A stretch of DNA of 34,082 nucleotides from Megasphaera micronuciformis F0359 (GCF_000165735.1 NZ_GL538187.1:1-34082), one strand, 5' to 3'. Counted from the first letter of the stretch, positions 15,809 through 26,517 are shown. Notes: a model not told the origin generated them from the letters alone. Made by a program: numbers and translations.

Positions 15809-17098
15809 ATGAGCGAACAAACAAAAAATTACAAATTCGAAACGTTACAACAACACGCAGGACAAGTTCCCGATCCCGTAACAGGTTCCCGTGCCGTCCC
15901 TATTTATCAGACAACTTCTTATGTTTTTAAGGATACTCAGGACGGTGAAGATCAATTCGCACTCCGTCAGCCGGGTTACATTTATTCCCGTTTGGCTAAC
16001 CCGACTCAGGAGGTCTTTGAAAAACGTATTGCCGCATTGGAAGGCGGCACAGCCGCTTTGGCAACGGCCAGCGGCTCTTCGGCTATTTCTTTGGCTGTTC
16101 TCAATATAGCCGGTGCCGGAGATGAAATTGTGGCAGCTCCGACTCTCTACGGCGGTACGGTAGAACTCTTTACGGAAACATTCAAACATATCGGCATTAC
16201 GACACGCTTCTTTAATCCCGACAAGTTGGACAGCTTAAAAACCGCAATTACGGATAAGACTAAGTTGGTTTACATTGAAAGCCTCGGTAACCCGGCTATT
16301 AACATTCCCGACTTCGAAGAAATTGCTCGCATTGCCCATGAAAACGGGCTGCCTGTCTTTGTAGACAACACCTTTGCTACTCCGTACCTTTTCCGTCCCC
16401 TTGAACACGGTGCCGACGTCGTCTTACATTCGGCAACTAAATTCATCGGCGGACACGGTACAACCTTGGGCGGTGTCATTGTCGAAAACGCATCCTTTGA
16501 TTGGGCCGCTTCGGGTCGTTTCCCTGAACTTACTTCTCCCGATGCCTCCTATAACGGTATCAACTTCTTCAAAGACGTTCCTACAGCTCCCTTCGTAACA
16601 CGTATTCGCGCCAAGGGACTGCGTGATCTCGGGCCCGCAATCAGCCCGTTCAACGCCTGGTTACTTCTGCAAGGAACGGAAACCTTATCGCTCCGCGTAG
16701 AACGCCACGTAGAAAATGCTCGTAAAATTGCGGATTTCTTGGAACACCATGATAAGGTGTCCAAGGTAAACTACCCGTCCTTACCGTCTTCTCCGTACTA
16801 CAAATTAGCTCAAAAATATTTTCCTAAAGGAGCCGGCTCCATCTTCTCCTTCGAATTAAAGGGCGGCTATCAGACCGGTCGTGATTTCATCGATAAGACG
16901 GAGATCTTCTCCAATTTGGCTAATGTAGGCGACTCCAAGTCTTTACTCATTCACCCCTCTTCTACGACTCACCAGCAGCTTGATGCCAAGGCTCAGGAAG
17001 CTGCCGGCATCACGCCGGGTACGGTTCGTATATCCGTAGGCATCGAAAATGTAGATGACTTAATTGCCGACTTGGAACAGGCCTTAGCTTCCGTATAA
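15809..17098 (+). CDS. metY: O-acetylhomoserine aminocarboxypropyltransferase (sulfhydrylase)
   Basis: A cytoplasmic PLP enzyme that makes homocysteine from O-acetylhomoserine and sulfide, or methionine from methanethiol. The 429-residue product has the Cys/Met-metabolism fold: [22 protein letters not shown], the SGSSA phosphate-binding loop, the [13 protein letters not shown] aspartate stretch and Lys211 in [10 protein letters not shown] as the Schiff-base lysine. Its length and the long insert after the lysine match MetY rather than MetB or MetC. The start is the ATG at 15809 after GGAGG; an upstream in-frame ATG at 15794 overlaps that site. A methionine T-box directly upstream confirms its place in methionine synthesis. 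It is followed by a strong terminator. Confidence 0.94.
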   Translation: MSEQTKNYKFETLQQHAGQVPDPVTGSRAVPIYQTTSYVFKDTQDGEDQFALRQPGYIYSRLANPTQEVFEKRIAALEGGTAALATASGSSAISLAVLNIAGAGDEIVAAPTLYGGTVELFTETFKHIGITTRFFNPDKLDSLKTAITDKTKLVYIESLGNPAINIPDFEEIARIAHENGLPVFVDNTFATPYLFRPLEHGADVVLHSATKFIGGHGTTLGGVIVENASFDWAASGRFPELTSPDASYNGINFFKDVPTAPFVTRIRAKGLRDLGPAISPFNAWLLLQGTETLSLRVERHVENARKIADFLEHHDKVSKVNYPSLPSSPYYKLAQKYFPKGAGSIFSFELKGGYQTGRDFIDKTEIFSNLANVGDSKSLLIHPSSTTHQQLDAKAQEAAGITPGTVRISVGIENVDDLIADLEQALASV

Positions 17099-17116
17099 CT
17101 ATTATACGAGATATAC

Positions 17117-17152
17117 AAAAAGGTCATGGTACGTAAGTGCCATGACCTTTTT
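17117..17152 (+). terminator. Rho-independent terminator of metY
   Basis: A 16-bp stem (17117-17132 with 17137-17152, one T-G pair), GTAA loop, and T run at the 3' side. The A-run on the left arm means it may also work on the opposite strand. Confidence 0.9.
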
Positions 17153-17185
17153 ACAATTCAATTCACGACCGTTACCGCCACATCT

Positions 17186-17231
17186 AAAAATCCCCCTATA
17201 GCCCGCAAGTGCGGCTTATAGGGAGATTTTT
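17186..17231 (-). terminator. Rho-independent terminator of the rpmE-upp operon
   Basis: Twelve bases after the upp stop, a long stem with two single-base bulges and one mismatch (17211-17231 with 17186-17206) and a 4-base loop ends in TTTTT on the minus strand. It lies back to back with the metY terminator. Confidence 0.88.
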
Positions 17232-17242
17232 ATTATTATGAT

Positions 17243-17887
<645 letters not shown>

Positions 17888-18325
17888 TTATTTATCTAAT
17901 TCCTTAATCATATTGACACGAATTTCATGGCGACCTCCGTCAAACCCGGTGCTCAGAAAAACATCGACAATAGCCTTAGCCAAACCCGGGCCGATAACCC
18001 GTTCACCCAGGGTCAAGATATTGGCATCGTTATGGCGTCGAGCAAATTCTGCTGAATACGTATCGCCGCACAAGGCTGCACGAATACCGTGAATCTTATT
18101 AGCTGCAATCCCGATGCCGATCCCCGTTCCGCAAACCAGAATGCCCTTATCAAAGGTTCCGTCCGCCACTGCACGAGCCGCTTTTTCGGCAATGAGAGGA
18201 TAATCGCACCGTTCAGGCGTATGAGTTCCGTAATCGGTAAACTCGATACCTTTTTCCGTTAAGTGGGCTTTGACTTCTTCCTTCAGTCTAAAACCGCCGT
18301 GATCACTTGCAATAACCAATTTCAT
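17888..18325 (-). CDS. rpiB: Ribose 5-phosphate isomerase B
   Basis: Interconverts ribulose 5-phosphate and ribose 5-phosphate; RpiB/LacAB family. The 145-residue product has ASDHGG at residues 6-11, Cys65 in the CGTGIGIGIAANK loop (catalytic base in the family), and RHNDANILTLG with the phosphate-binding residues. The start is the ATG at 18325 after GGAGG; a frame from 18373 has no ribosome binding site. It lies between the tsaC gene and upp, the common Firmicutes order, and supplies ribose phosphate for PRPP used by Upp. Allose-phosphate or galactose-6-phosphate isomerase activity is possible but less likely in this context. Confidence 0.94.
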   Translation of the reverse strand: MKLVIASDHGGFRLKEEVKAHLTEKGIEFTDYGTHTPERCDYPLIAEKAARAVADGTFDKGILVCGTGIGIGIAANKIHGIRAALCGDTYSAEFARRHNDANILTLGERVIGPGLAKAIVDVFLSTGFDGGRHEIRVNMIKELDK

Positions 18326-18375
18326 TCCGTCGCCTCCTCCGTAACCCTGTTTATTATACACGAATTTATACAAAT

Positions 18376-19428
18376 TTACACGGTCATAACATCTCCGTCC
18401 GCCGCTTTTTTCATTCGATTCATAACAGCCGTACCTATACCGCCTGTCTCTACCCCTTCCGCAACGATCAGATCGACGGGATGCTCATCAAAAAACAACA
18501 GGCCTCGATATAATTCTTTGGCCAGTTCCGTCTTATTGCCGTGAGTGCCCCAACAATAAACGTCTTTACCCGTCACTTCAGACTTTTCAATAACCTCCCG
18601 ACTGAGTAAATACCCCAGACGTTTGCCGTCGTTTTCCGCTGCCGTGCGTACCTCGCCGACAGCTTTACTTACCTGATCCGCACTTCCTACGAAAACCCGT
18701 ACCGGCGCTTCCGGTGCATAGTGGCGATATTTCATGCCCGGCGCCTTAGGCACTCCCTTACCGGTAACAAGATGCGTATCCGTCGTCACATAAGGAGCAA
18801 CTTCCGCCAGCATTTCTTCCGTAACCGCCCCGGGACGTAAAACCGTGACCACATTGTCCAAAACTTCGACAATAGTCGATTCTACGCCTACTGTACACGA
18901 ACCGCCGTCCAGAATCATGGCTACACGTCCTTCCATGTCATGGAAAGCTTCAGATGCCGTTGTCGGACTGGGGCGACCGGAAAGGTTGGCGCTCGGTCCG
19001 GCAACAGGTACTCCCGCCGCTTTCAAAAATTCTCGACAGCCTGCATGGTCGGGACACCGCAGAGCCACCGTATCAAGACCGCCCGTAGCCGCATCGGGAA
19101 CCGTATCCTTGCGAGGCAACACTAAGGTTAAGGGGCCGGGCCAGAATTTTTCAATCAATGTTTCCGCCAGGGGCGGTAAATAAGAAACGACCGCTTCGAC
19201 TCCGGCTTTATCGGGAACCGTCAAAATAAGCGGATTGTCACTGGGTCGTCCCTTTGCTGTATAAATGGCCCTGCATGCAGCGGCGTCCAGCCCGTTGGCG
19301 CCTATCCCGTAGACAGTCTCCGTCGGAAAAATGACAAGCTCGCCTTGGCGAATCAATCTACCGGCTTCTTCCAAAACATTTTTATCCGCTGACGTGCCGG
19401 TGAGTTTCACCAGCTTCGTATCTTTCAC
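18376..19428 (-). CDS. L-threonylcarbamoyladenylate synthase (TsaC/Sua5, long form)
   Basis: Makes threonylcarbamoyl-AMP from Thr, bicarbonate and ATP for the t6A37 modification of tRNA. Residues 1-210 form the YrdC domain, with PTETVYGIG, the KGRPSDNPL motif carrying the conserved Lys, Arg, Ser and Asn, and PSANLSGRPSPT. The rest, from the PGMKYRHYAPEAPV linker, is the Sua5 domain, so this is the 350-residue Sua5 type rather than short TsaC. The start is GTG at 19428 after AAGGGG, three bases past the prmC stop. TcdA at 7080-7808 acts later in the same modification pathway. High confidence. Confidence 0.94.
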   Translation of the reverse strand: MKDTKLVKLTGTSADKNVLEEAGRLIRQGELVIFPTETVYGIGANGLDAAACRAIYTAKGRPSDNPLILTVPDKAGVEAVVSYLPPLAETLIEKFWPGPLTLVLPRKDTVPDAATGGLDTVALRCPDHAGCREFLKAAGVPVAGPSANLSGRPSPTTASEAFHDMEGRVAMILDGGSCTVGVESTIVEVLDNVVTVLRPGAVTEEMLAEVAPYVTTDTHLVTGKGVPKAPGMKYRHYAPEAPVRVFVGSADQVSKAVGEVRTAAENDGKRLGYLLSREVIEKSEVTGKDVYCWGTHGNKTELAKELYRGLLFFDEHPVDLIVAEGVETGGIGTAVMNRMKKAADGDVMTV

Positions 19429-19431
19429 AGT

Positions 19432-20286
19432 CTACCCCTTCTTTCTGAGTAAAACATGTCGTTCCGTATCGGCATAATCATTAATAATTCGCACGAGTTC
19501 AAAATCTTGCTCCGTAAACAGTTCCGCAACCTGCCGCGCCTGTCCGGCGCCTACTTCCACAATACAGTGTCCGCCGACTTTAAGGTAAGCACCGCCTTCA
19601 CTTGCCAGGCGGCGATATATATCCAGTCCGTCCGTACCGCCGTAAAGAGCCGTTTTGGGGTCGTATTTTACTTCTTTCTCCAGATTCTGCATATCCGGAG
19701 CGGTTAAATAGGGCGGATTGGAAACGAGCCAATCGTACTCATGAGCTTCTACATTTGTAAAAAGATCGCTATTCACCCACTGTGCCCGGTCTATGTGAAG
19801 GGCCTCGCTGTTTTCGGCGGCTATTTTCAAGGCATCAGAAGAAATGTCTACACCCGTTCCCGTCGCCTGCGGCAAATACGATAGGAGACTCAGCAAGATA
19901 GCACCGCTTCCCGTCCCCATATCCAAGACGCGTACCGGAACCTCTTTAGGGCAAATTTCCAAGACAGCCTCAACCAGAAGTTCCGTTTCCGGACGCGGCA
20001 CGAGAACATGTTCATTGACAATAAAATCAAGCCCCATAAAAGGCTTTATACCCAAAATATGGGCGACCGGATACCGGGCCGCCCTTTTCTTTATCATCTC
20101 TTTATATGCCGACAATTCCGTCGAAGTCATGGGTTCGTCAAAATGAGCATACAAATAAATACGTTCTTTTTCAAGAACGTGTGCCAACAGAATTTCCGCA
20201 TCCAGTCGCGGCGTATCAATTCCTTTTTCGGCAAAAAATCCTTCCGTCCACTTCAGAAGAGAGCCGATTGTCCATAAATCATTCAT
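19432..20286 (-). CDS. prmC: Peptide chain release factor N5-glutamine methyltransferase
   Basis: Methylates the Gln of the GGQ motif in release factors, using S-adenosylmethionine. The 284-residue product has an N-terminal helical recognition domain (1-75), the SAM-binding [15 protein letters not shown] near 113-127, and the catalytic NPPY at 190-193. Its ATG overlaps the end of prfA by 8 bases, so enzyme and substrate RF1 are translationally coupled, a classic arrangement. Length is normal. Confidence 0.96.
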   Translation of the reverse strand: MNDLWTIGSLLKWTEGFFAEKGIDTPRLDAEILLAHVLEKERIYLYAHFDEPMTSTELSAYKEMIKKRAARYPVAHILGIKPFMGLDFIVNEHVLVPRPETELLVEAVLEICPKEVPVRVLDMGTGSGAILLSLLSYLPQATGTGVDISSDALKIAAENSEALHIDRAQWVNSDLFTNVEAHEYDWLVSNPPYLTAPDMQNLEKEVKYDPKTALYGGTDGLDIYRRLASEGGAYLKVGGHCIVEVGAGQARQVAELFTEQDFELVRIINDYADTERHVLLRKKG

Positions 20287-21364
20287 TGCTTTCTTCGGCT
20301 TCCTTCATTAATTCGGCACGGCGAGCTTCGGCTAAAGCCTGAATAAATTCGTCAATATCGCCGTTCATAATATTTTCCAACTTATACAACGTTAAATTGA
20401 TGCGATGGTCCGTTACGCGTCCCTGCGGATAGTTATACGTACGCACGCGTTCACTTCTATCACCCGTACCAACTTGGCTGCGACGAGCTTCCGTAACTTC
20501 CGCATTGGCTTCTTCTTCGGCCTGAGCTAAAAGGCGAGCTTTCAAAACCCGTACGGCCTTGGCACGATTTTCCAACTGAGACCGTTCGTCCTGACACTCA
20601 ACGACAATACCCGACGGAATATGCGTCATGCGCACGGCCGAGGAGGTTTTGTTGACATGCTGACCGCCGGCGCCGGAAGCTCGGAAATAATCGACGCGTA
20701 CGTCTTCCATATTCAAGTTGATTTCCACATCTTCCGCTTCAGGCAAAACGGCTACCGTCGCCGTCGATGTATGAATACGACCGCCCGACTCTGTAACAGG
20801 CACACGTTGTACGCGATGTACGCCCGATTCGTATTTGAGCTTGCCGTATACACCGTCACCCTCAACGGAAAAGATAACTTCCTTATAGCCGCCCAGTTCG
20901 GGAGCGTTGGAACTGATAATACTTGCCTTCCAGCCCTTTTGCTTTTCAATATATTTCGAATACATGCGGAAGAGATCACCGGCAAAAATAGCCGCTTCAT
21001 CGCCGCCGGCACCGCCACGAATTTCCATAATAACATTCTTATCATCATTCGGATCCTTAGGCAACATAAGAACATGCAATTCTTCTTCCAAAGCTTCCTG
21101 TTCCTTGGTCAATTCGGATAATTCTTCTTTAGCCATGGCCGTCAACTCCGCGTCGGACCCGTCGGCAATGATTTCCTTGTCATCCGCAATAGTAGCGGAT
21201 ACATCCTTATACTTGCGAAACGTTTCGATAATCGGTGCCAGGGAGGCATGCTCTTTCGTCAATTTTTGCCATTCATCCTGTCTGGCAATGACGGAAGGGT
21301 CACTAATGCGCTGCTCCAAGTCGATAAACTTGTTCTCTACGGCTTGTACCTTATCAATAAACAC
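20279..21364 (-). CDS. prfA: Peptide chain release factor 1
   Basis: Terminates translation at UAA and UAG. The 361-residue product contains GGQ at 233-235 within [10 protein letters not shown], the substrate of PrmC, and the coiled N-terminal domain. The start is GTG at 21364 preceded by GAGGAG six bases upstream. It lies 23 bases after the DUF1385 gene and overlaps prmC. Full length and typical. Confidence 0.97.
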   Translation of the reverse strand: MFIDKVQAVENKFIDLEQRISDPSVIARQDEWQKLTKEHASLAPIIETFRKYKDVSATIADDKEIIADGSDAELTAMAKEELSELTKEQEALEEELHVLMLPKDPNDDKNVIMEIRGGAGGDEAAIFAGDLFRMYSKYIEKQKGWKASIISSNAPELGGYKEVIFSVEGDGVYGKLKYESGVHRVQRVPVTESGGRIHTSTATVAVLPEAEDVEINLNMEDVRVDYFRASGAGGQHVNKTSSAVRMTHIPSGIVVECQDERSQLENRAKAVRVLKARLLAQAEEEANAEVTEARRSQVGTGDRSERVRTYNYPQGRVTDHRINLTLYKLENIMNGDIDEFIQALAEARRAELMKEAEESNE

Positions 21365-21387
21365 GCTATACTCCTCGCTTTCCGAAT

Positions 21388-22263
21388 CTACTGCTTATTT
21401 TCCGTATGTTCTTGCGGCTTCGCCGCTTCCAAGGCCTTAATAGCCACTTCAATCTGATCGTCATGCGGTTCTCTCGTCGTCAAATATTGCAACCACAATC
21501 CGGGTTTGATCAATGTCTGAATTACATGATTCGTCGTCCTGCCTGCCAAGCGTATGATTTCATAAGCAATCCCGGCCACGACGGGCATCAAAATAACACG
21601 CGACACAATTCGTTCCGCAATAGACGGCCAGCCTAAAAAGGCAAAAACAAAGATGGAAACGACCATGACGATTAAAAGAAAGTTCGTGCCGCATCGCGGA
21701 TGCAGTCGAACCTGAGGACGTACATTTTCTACCGTAAGGGGTAACCCCTTCTCATACGCCCAGATTGTTTTATGCTCGGCTCCGTGATATTCAAACACGC
21801 GCCGAATGTCTTTAGTAAATGAAATGCATCGTATATATAGTAAAAAGACAGCCAGTCTAAGCAAGCCTTCACAAATATTCAACATGACCGGACTCGTAAC
21901 GGAACCCAGTAAATATTTGGCCGCAAAAGTCGGCAAGGCTACAAAGAAAACAATAGCTACTACACAGGAAAACAACATAGTCGCCGCAATTTGACTGTTT
22001 GTCATCTGTTCTTCTTCCTCTCCCGATGCACGGGCGGAAAAAGAAAGACTCTTCATACCGTAAAAAAGTGATTCTCCCAAGGCGACTGATCCTCTGATAA
22101 AAGGCTTCTTCAAAAGGGGGTATCTTTCTGTAACGGAACGGACTCTGTCTTTTTGTACTGTAATGTCTCCCGACGGTGTGCGTACAGCCGTCGCAATGTA
22201 TTCAGGGCCGCGCATCATAACGCCTTCGATAACCGCCTGCCCGCCTACATAAGGTTTACTCAA
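21388..22263 (-). CDS. DUF1385 (YqhQ-like) membrane protein
   Basis: A conserved membrane protein of unknown biochemical role found in Firmicutes next to rpmE and prfA. I place the start at a TTG at 22263 (291 residues), five bases after GGGAGG; this makes the protein begin at the conserved [17 protein letters not shown] signature. The longer frame starts with a TTG at 22290 without a ribosome binding site. A soluble N-terminal part (to about 95) is followed by hydrophobic helices near 85-135 and 190-235 and by the [15 protein letters not shown] and [10 protein letters not shown] motifs. His, Glu and Cys in these are conserved in the family, hinting at an enzyme or metal site, but no function should be assigned. 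Confidence 0.88.
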   Translation of the reverse strand: MSKPYVGGQAVIEGVMMRGPEYIATAVRTPSGDITVQKDRVRSVTERYPLLKKPFIRGSVALGESLFYGMKSLSFSARASGEEEEQMTNSQIAATMLFSCVVAIVFFVALPTFAAKYLLGSVTSPVMLNICEGLLRLAVFLLYIRCISFTKDIRRVFEYHGAEHKTIWAYEKGLPLTVENVRPQVRLHPRCGTNFLLIVMVVSIFVFAFLGWPSIAERIVSRVILMPVVAGIAYEIIRLAGRTTNHVIQTLIKPGLWLQYLTTREPHDDQIEVAIKALEAAKPQEHTENKQ

Positions 22264-22295
22264 TGGAACCTCCCGTTTATTTACAAACAAATAGA

Positions 22296-22315
22296 GCAGA
22301 GCATTGCTGCTCTGC
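22296..22315 (-). terminator. Short hairpin between rpmE and the DUF1385 gene
   Basis: A perfect 8-bp stem (22308-22315 with 22296-22303) with a GCAA tetraloop on the minus strand, followed only by TCTATTTG. The poor T tract suggests partial termination or an RNA processing or stability element that would leave rpmE expressed above the downstream genes. Confidence 0.5.
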
Positions 22316-22344
22316 CTACCGCTTGTCTGCTGTTATTCAGCTGT

Positions 22345-22551
22345 TTAGCCTTTTTTACCGTAACGTTTATTAAACTGTTCAATACGACCGCGAGCAGCCT
22401 GCGTACGCTGTTGACCGGTATAGAACGGATGGCATTTAGAGCAAATTTCGACACGCAGTTCCGGTACTGTGGAACCTGTTTCAAAAGTATTGCCACACGC
22501 ACACGTTACTACGGCTTTACCGTAATTCGGATGGATACCTTCTTTCACCAT
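22345..22551 (-). CDS. rpmE: 50S ribosomal protein L31, zinc-binding type
   Basis: A small large-subunit protein at the intersubunit bridge. The 68-residue product has the C+ form zinc ligands: CAC near residue 18, CSKC near 38, then HPFYTGQQR, where the final conserved segment contacts the ribosome. GAGGTG precedes the ATG at 22551. It leads the rpmE-DUF1385-prfA-prmC-tsaC-rpiB-upp operon. The zinc-type paralogue is usually the one used in zinc-replete cells. Confidence 0.96.
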   Translation of the reverse strand: MVKEGIHPNYGKAVVTCACGNTFETGSTVPELRVEICSKCHPFYTGQQRTQAARGRIEQFNKRYGKKG

Positions 22552-22591
22552 TCACACCTCTTCTCTAAACATACTAAACCCATACTGTGAA

Positions 22592-22621
22592 ATTATATCA
22601 CGAGCTCAGTCTGTTTTGCAA
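22592..22621 (-). promoter_or_regulatory. rpmE operon promoter
   Basis: On the minus strand TTGCAA (22616-22621), 18 bases, a perfect TATAAT (22592-22597) with the TGn extension. It is 41 bases upstream of the rpmE ATG. Confidence 0.75.
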
Positions 22622-22678
22622 GATAATCAGCTTGGATTTTTGCCAAGTCTGTTTCCTTATCATATCAATTTCCGAGCT

Positions 22679-25600
22679 CTATTGCAATATGTACAACCCC
22701 GGTTCCAAAAGCAAAGCCAATTCTTTTTGCAGTTTCGGTCCTGCCGTAATCCAATACTTCTTATCCGTCAAAATAGTGCGTCGGCTTCCTGCCAAATGAA
22801 AGTAAACTTTCGTATTTCCCGGATACCGGCTGAGGATTTCCGCTACCTTATCACTTAAATCACTCTGTTCTAAACGGGCAGGAATCTTAATAAAAAGTTT
22901 TTCTCCCTGTCCGTTTAACCATTGTGATTCTACCGGAATTTGTGTCGACTCATGTCGCTCCTTCACCGCTTGAGCCGCTTCTTCCGTCAAAGGTTGCACC
23001 GTATCGGCCAAAATCTGTACATCATCATCCGTAATATCGGCACGTCCCTTAACGGCTACGGGCGCATCGACGACAATCAGATCCCGGCACTTTTCAAAAA
23101 CTTTGGGGAAGACGACTACCGTAACGGTATGCGTAAAATCTTCTACCGTTATAATGGCCATCGCATCGTTACGTTTCGTCGTGACTCGCCGTACGGCTGT
23201 TATCAAACCGCCTACAGTGATCATCTTGCCGTCATAGCCTCTCGCCTCTTCATCATATAAGACGGCAAGGGGAGTCAATTTATTCATGACCTCCGTATAC
23301 GCATCTAAGGGATGCCCGCTGAAATAAAATCCGTCGTACTCCTTTTCCATGGCCAAGCGCATGGATAGGGGATATTCTTCCATGTCGGGATACACTAAAT
23401 CCGTCGAGACATCGGACACGACATCGTCGAACAACCCCATCTGGCCCGACTCGTTATCCTTACGTCGTAAGGCCCCCATGGACATGGCCTGATCCAAAAC
23501 GGCCATAAGTTGTGACCGTTTCTTACCGAATGAATCCATGGCACCGCATTGAATCAAACTTTCCAAACCGCGCCGATTGACGATACGAGAATCCACGCGA
23601 CTGCAAAAATCTTCAAAGGACGTAAAGGGACCGTCTTTTTTACGAGCCTCCAAAATCGTCCGAATGGCGTTTTCTCCCACACTCTTAATGCCTGCCAACC
23701 CGAAACGGATATTGCCCCCCTGTACGGAAAAAACCGATTCCGACTCATTCACGTCGGGCGACAAAACAGGTACATGATGACGCTTACATTCAGCGGCATA
23801 ATAACTGATTTTCGCAACGTCGCTGATCATGCTGGTCATGGTAGCGGCCATAAACTCGGCACAATAGTGGGCCTTTAGGTATGCCGTCTGCCAAGCAACA
23901 TAAGCGTAGGCAGCGGAATGTGACTTATTAAAACCGTAACCGGCAAAATATACCATCAAATCGAAAACTTTATTAGCAATGTCATCATCAATATGGTTCT
24001 TGCGAGTTCCTTCCAGAAAATGGGCTCGTTGAGCCTTCAAAACTCCTTCTTTCTTCTTACCCATAGCACGACGCAACAAATCGGCTTCACCCAGGCTGAA
24101 CCCGCCCATGGCGGAGGCAATCTGCATAACCTGTTCCTGATAAAGAATAACCCCGTACGTATCCTTTAAAATGGGCTCCAATAAGGGATGTAAATACGTT
24201 ACCTTTTTTTCACCGTGGCTCCCCTTAATAAAATCTTCAACCATACCGCTTCCCAACGGCCCTGGACGATAAAGGGCCACTAAGGGAATCATGTGCTCGA
24301 AATGCTTCGGTGCCAGCTCTTTAACCAAGTTCGTAATCCCTTGGGATTCCATTTGGAAGACCCCCGCCGTATCTCCTTCCGTCAAAAGACGGCATGTCGC
24401 TTCATCGTCCAAGGAGATCTTGTCTATATCCAAGTCGATGCCGTAATTACGGTTAATCATGGCTACGGCATCGCCGATAACCGTCAAAGTCCGTAACCCG
24501 AGAAAGTCCATCTTCAACAAACCCAATTCTTCAACCAAATCCTTGTCGTACTGAGTTGTTAAATAGCCTTCCTTCGAATACTGCATAGGCACGTAATCAT
24601 CTACAGGTGCTGCTGAAATAACGACGCCGGCCGCATGTGTTGAAGAATGGCGGACCAATCCCTCCAATCGCTTACCGAAGTCGACGAGTCGGCGTACTTC
24701 CGCCTTCGTCTCATAATCCTTGCGAAATTCCTTACTCGTCTGCAAGGCCTTATCAAGGGTAATCCCCAATTCGTTAGGCACGGTCTTCATAATGCGGTTC
24801 ACTTCACTAAGCGGCATATCGAGGACTCGCCCTACGTCCCTGAGGACAGCTCTGGCCGCCAAGGTTCCGAAAGTAATAATCTGTGCCACGTGGTCCTTAC
24901 CGTATTTACGGGTAACGTAATCGATAATCCTACTACGATTTTCATAGCAAAAATCCATATCAATATCGGGCATGGTGATACGTTCCGGATTCAGAAACCG
25001 TTCAAAAAGCAAATCGTATTTTAACGGATCCAGGCCCGTAATCCCCAATAAATAAGCGACAACGGATCCGGCCGCCGATCCTCTGCCGGGACCTACGGGG
25101 ATTTTGTGATCACGGGCATACTTTACATAGTCCCAAACAATGAGAAAATACGAAGGAAATCCCATGGCGTTAATAACGCCCAACTCATAATCCAAACGCT
25201 CGCGAACGGCATCGGTAATAACCGAATATCGAGTGGGCAATGCCTCTTCGCAGAGTTTGCGTAAATAAGACTCGTCAGTTTCTCCGTCGGGCACGGGAAA
25301 CTGAGGCAAATGCCGTTCATCGAAAGAGATTTCCACATTACACTTGTCGGCAATTTCCAATGTCGTATCCAAAGCTTCAGGCAAATCGGGGAAAAGTTTT
25401 TCCATTTCTTCCCGCGATTTCATATAAAATTCATTATTGGAAAAGCGAAAATGATTCGGGTCATCCAGCGTACTGCCTGTAGAAATACAAAGTTTGACTT
25501 CCTGAGCCGGTGCATCATCCTTATCCAAATAGTGGAAGTCGTTCGTCGCTACAAGCTTCAAGCCGTATTCTTCAGCCCAGTCTTTAAAAACACGTCGGAC

Positions 25601-26155
25601 TTCCCGTTCTTCCGCTAAGCCGTGGTTTTGAATCTCCAAGTAAAAATCGTCTTTACCGAAGAGAGAAATAAACCGTTCCAAAGTCTGTCTTGCCTGCATT
25701 TCGTTGCCGTTCAATATATCTTGCTGAACCTGCCCTTCAATACATGCCGATAAGGCGATAAGACCTTCGTGATACTGTTCAAGCAAATCGAAGTCGGCCC
25801 GCGGTCGATGATAGCTGTTTTCTCCGTCTACAAAAGCCTTGGAAACAATTTTAACCAAATTTTGATAACCGTGAAAATCCTTAGCCAACAAAATTAAATG
25901 GCACAATCGTTCCTTCGATTTTTGTTCAAAACGACTCCCTCGTGTCATATAAATTTCGCAGCCTAAAATAGGTTTAATACCTTCTTTTTTAGCCGCCTTA
26001 TACAAGTGAATGAGTCCATACATATTGCCGTGATCCGTTACGGCCACAGCCGGCATCCCCAAGTCTTTGGCTCTTTTTACCATCTCGGGAATTCGTGTCA
26101 AACCGTCAAAAAGACTGTATTGTGTATGATTATGTAAGTGTACAAACGGTTTCAT
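22679..26155 (-). CDS. dnaE: DNA polymerase III subunit alpha (DnaE)
   Basis: The C-family replicative polymerase without proofreading domain. The 1158-residue product starts with a PHP domain (HLHNHTQYSLFDG, VTDHGNMYG), then the polymerase core with GPGRGSAAGSVVAY, the metal-binding PDIDMDF near residue 395-400, and the LLRRAMGKKK finger. Helix-hairpin-helix and the C-terminal OB fold (ITVGGLITAVRRVTTK) close it. The PHP His and Asp residues look intact. The start is ATG at 26155 after GGAG. It is monocistronic between a weak promoter and the rpmE promoter. This is the dnaE type, not polC. Confidence 0.97.
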   Translation of the reverse strand: MKPFVHLHNHTQYSLFDGLTRIPEMVKRAKDLGMPAVAVTDHGNMYGLIHLYKAAKKEGIKPILGCEIYMTRGSRFEQKSKERLCHLILLAKDFHGYQNLVKIVSKAFVDGENSYHRPRADFDLLEQYHEGLIALSACIEGQVQQDILNGNEMQARQTLERFISLFGKDDFYLEIQNHGLAEEREVRRVFKDWAEEYGLKLVATNDFHYLDKDDAPAQEVKLCISTGSTLDDPNHFRFSNNEFYMKSREEMEKLFPDLPEALDTTLEIADKCNVEISFDERHLPQFPVPDGETDESYLRKLCEEALPTRYSVITDAVRERLDYELGVINAMGFPSYFLIVWDYVKYARDHKIPVGPGRGSAAGSVVAYLLGITGLDPLKYDLLFERFLNPERITMPDIDMDFCYENRSRIIDYVTRKYGKDHVAQIITFGTLAARAVLRDVGRVLDMPLSEVNRIMKTVPNELGITLDKALQTSKEFRKDYETKAEVRRLVDFGKRLEGLVRHSSTHAAGVVISAAPVDDYVPMQYSKEGYLTTQYDKDLVEELGLLKMDFLGLRTLTVIGDAVAMINRNYGIDLDIDKISLDDEATCRLLTEGDTAGVFQMESQGITNLVKELAPKHFEHMIPLVALYRPGPLGSGMVEDFIKGSHGEKKVTYLHPLLEPILKDTYGVILYQEQVMQIASAMGGFSLGEADLLRRAMGKKKEGVLKAQRAHFLEGTRKNHIDDDIANKVFDLMVYFAGYGFNKSHSAAYAYVAWQTAYLKAHYCAEFMAATMTSMISDVAKISYYAAECKRHHVPVLSPDVNESESVFSVQGGNIRFGLAGIKSVGENAIRTILEARKKDGPFTSFEDFCSRVDSRIVNRRGLESLIQCGAMDSFGKKRSQLMAVLDQAMSMGALRRKDNESGQMGLFDDVVSDVSTDLVYPDMEEYPLSMRLAMEKEYDGFYFSGHPLDAYTEVMNKLTPLAVLYDEEARGYDGKMITVGGLITAVRRVTTKRNDAMAIITVEDFTHTVTVVVFPKVFEKCRDLIVVDAPVAVKGRADITDDDVQILADTVQPLTEEAAQAVKERHESTQIPVESQWLNGQGEKLFIKIPARLEQSDLSDKVAEILSRYPGNTKVYFHLAGSRRTILTDKKYWITAGPKLQKELALLLEPGLYILQ

Positions 26156-26199
26156 AATATCTCCGAATCATAGGAATTACTATTGACATATACCCTATT

Positions 26200-26208
26200 A
26201 TTGTATCA
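26200..26208 (-). promoter_or_regulatory. Possible extended -10 promoter of dnaE
   Basis: On the minus strand TGATACAAT gives a TGn-extended -10 (26200-26205) about 45 bases from the dnaE ATG. No convincing -35 is visible. The region upstream (26221-26245) holds a CGCCTC/GAGGCG hairpin of unknown role. Confidence 0.4.
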
Positions 26209-26291
26209 CTGAACGGTGATTTTTTCACGCCTCGCTGAGGCGGCTCTTACCGTTGGCGTACAGCAGTTTATACAAAAACCCTTTTCTCCGT

Positions 26292-26320
26292 TTGACAAAT
26301 ATCCGTATTTTTAGTAGAAT
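26292..26320 (+). promoter_or_regulatory. tRNA-Pro promoter
   Basis: TTGACA (26292-26297), 17 bases, TAGAAT (26315-26320). The tRNA begins 12 bases after the -10, so the primary transcript has a very short leader. Confidence 0.88.
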
Positions 26321-26331
26321 AATACCGTTAG

Positions 26332-26408
26332 CGGGACGTGGCGCAGCTTGGTAGCGCGCTTCCTTGGGGTGGAAGAGGTCGCGAGTTCAAATCTCGCCGT
26401 TCCGACCA
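26332..26408 (+). tRNA. tRNA-Pro, anticodon GGG
   Basis: The 77-nucleotide cloverleaf is complete. The acceptor stem is 26332-26338 with 26398-26404 (one G-T pair). The D arm contains AGCTTGGTAGCGC. The anticodon stem CTTCC/GGAAG (26359-26363, 26371-26375) encloses the loop TTGGGGT, giving anticodon GGG at 26366-26368. The T arm includes GTTCAAATC. Discriminator A and an encoded CCA end the gene. It reads CCC and CCU proline codons. It stands alone with its own promoter and terminator. Confidence 0.95.
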
Positions 26409-26412
26409 CATG

Positions 26413-26443
26413 AAAAGACATTGCTCAGCAATGTCTTTTTTTC
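26413..26443 (+). terminator. Rho-independent terminator of tRNA-Pro
   Basis: A perfect 12-bp stem (26413-26424 with 26428-26439), TCA loop, T run. It starts four bases after the CCA end. Confidence 0.9.
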
Positions 26444-26450
26444 TTTATAT

Positions 26451-26516
26451 AAAAGAGCATCCGTCTGCAAGGTGTATCCCGTCATTCAACAACACCGTGC
26501 GAGCGGATGCTCTTTT
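26451..26516 (-). terminator. Terminator of the carboxyltransferase gene, with an enlarged head
   Basis: On the minus strand a perfect 13-bp stem (26504-26516 with 26451-26463) begins one base after the stop codon and ends in TTTT. The 40-base loop can form its own GGTGT/ACACC hairpin, so the structure is two-tiered. Confidence 0.8.
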
Positions 26517-26517
26517 C

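Noticed and set aside
22629-22647. dnaE terminator (CTTGG/CCAAG hairpin)
   Set aside because: A 5-bp stem with no T run after it on the minus strand.
26206-26226. Terminator-like ATCAC/GTGAT hairpin with T run on the plus strand
   Set aside because: Only 5 bp, no plus-strand gene upstream to terminate, and it overlaps the dnaE promoter area.
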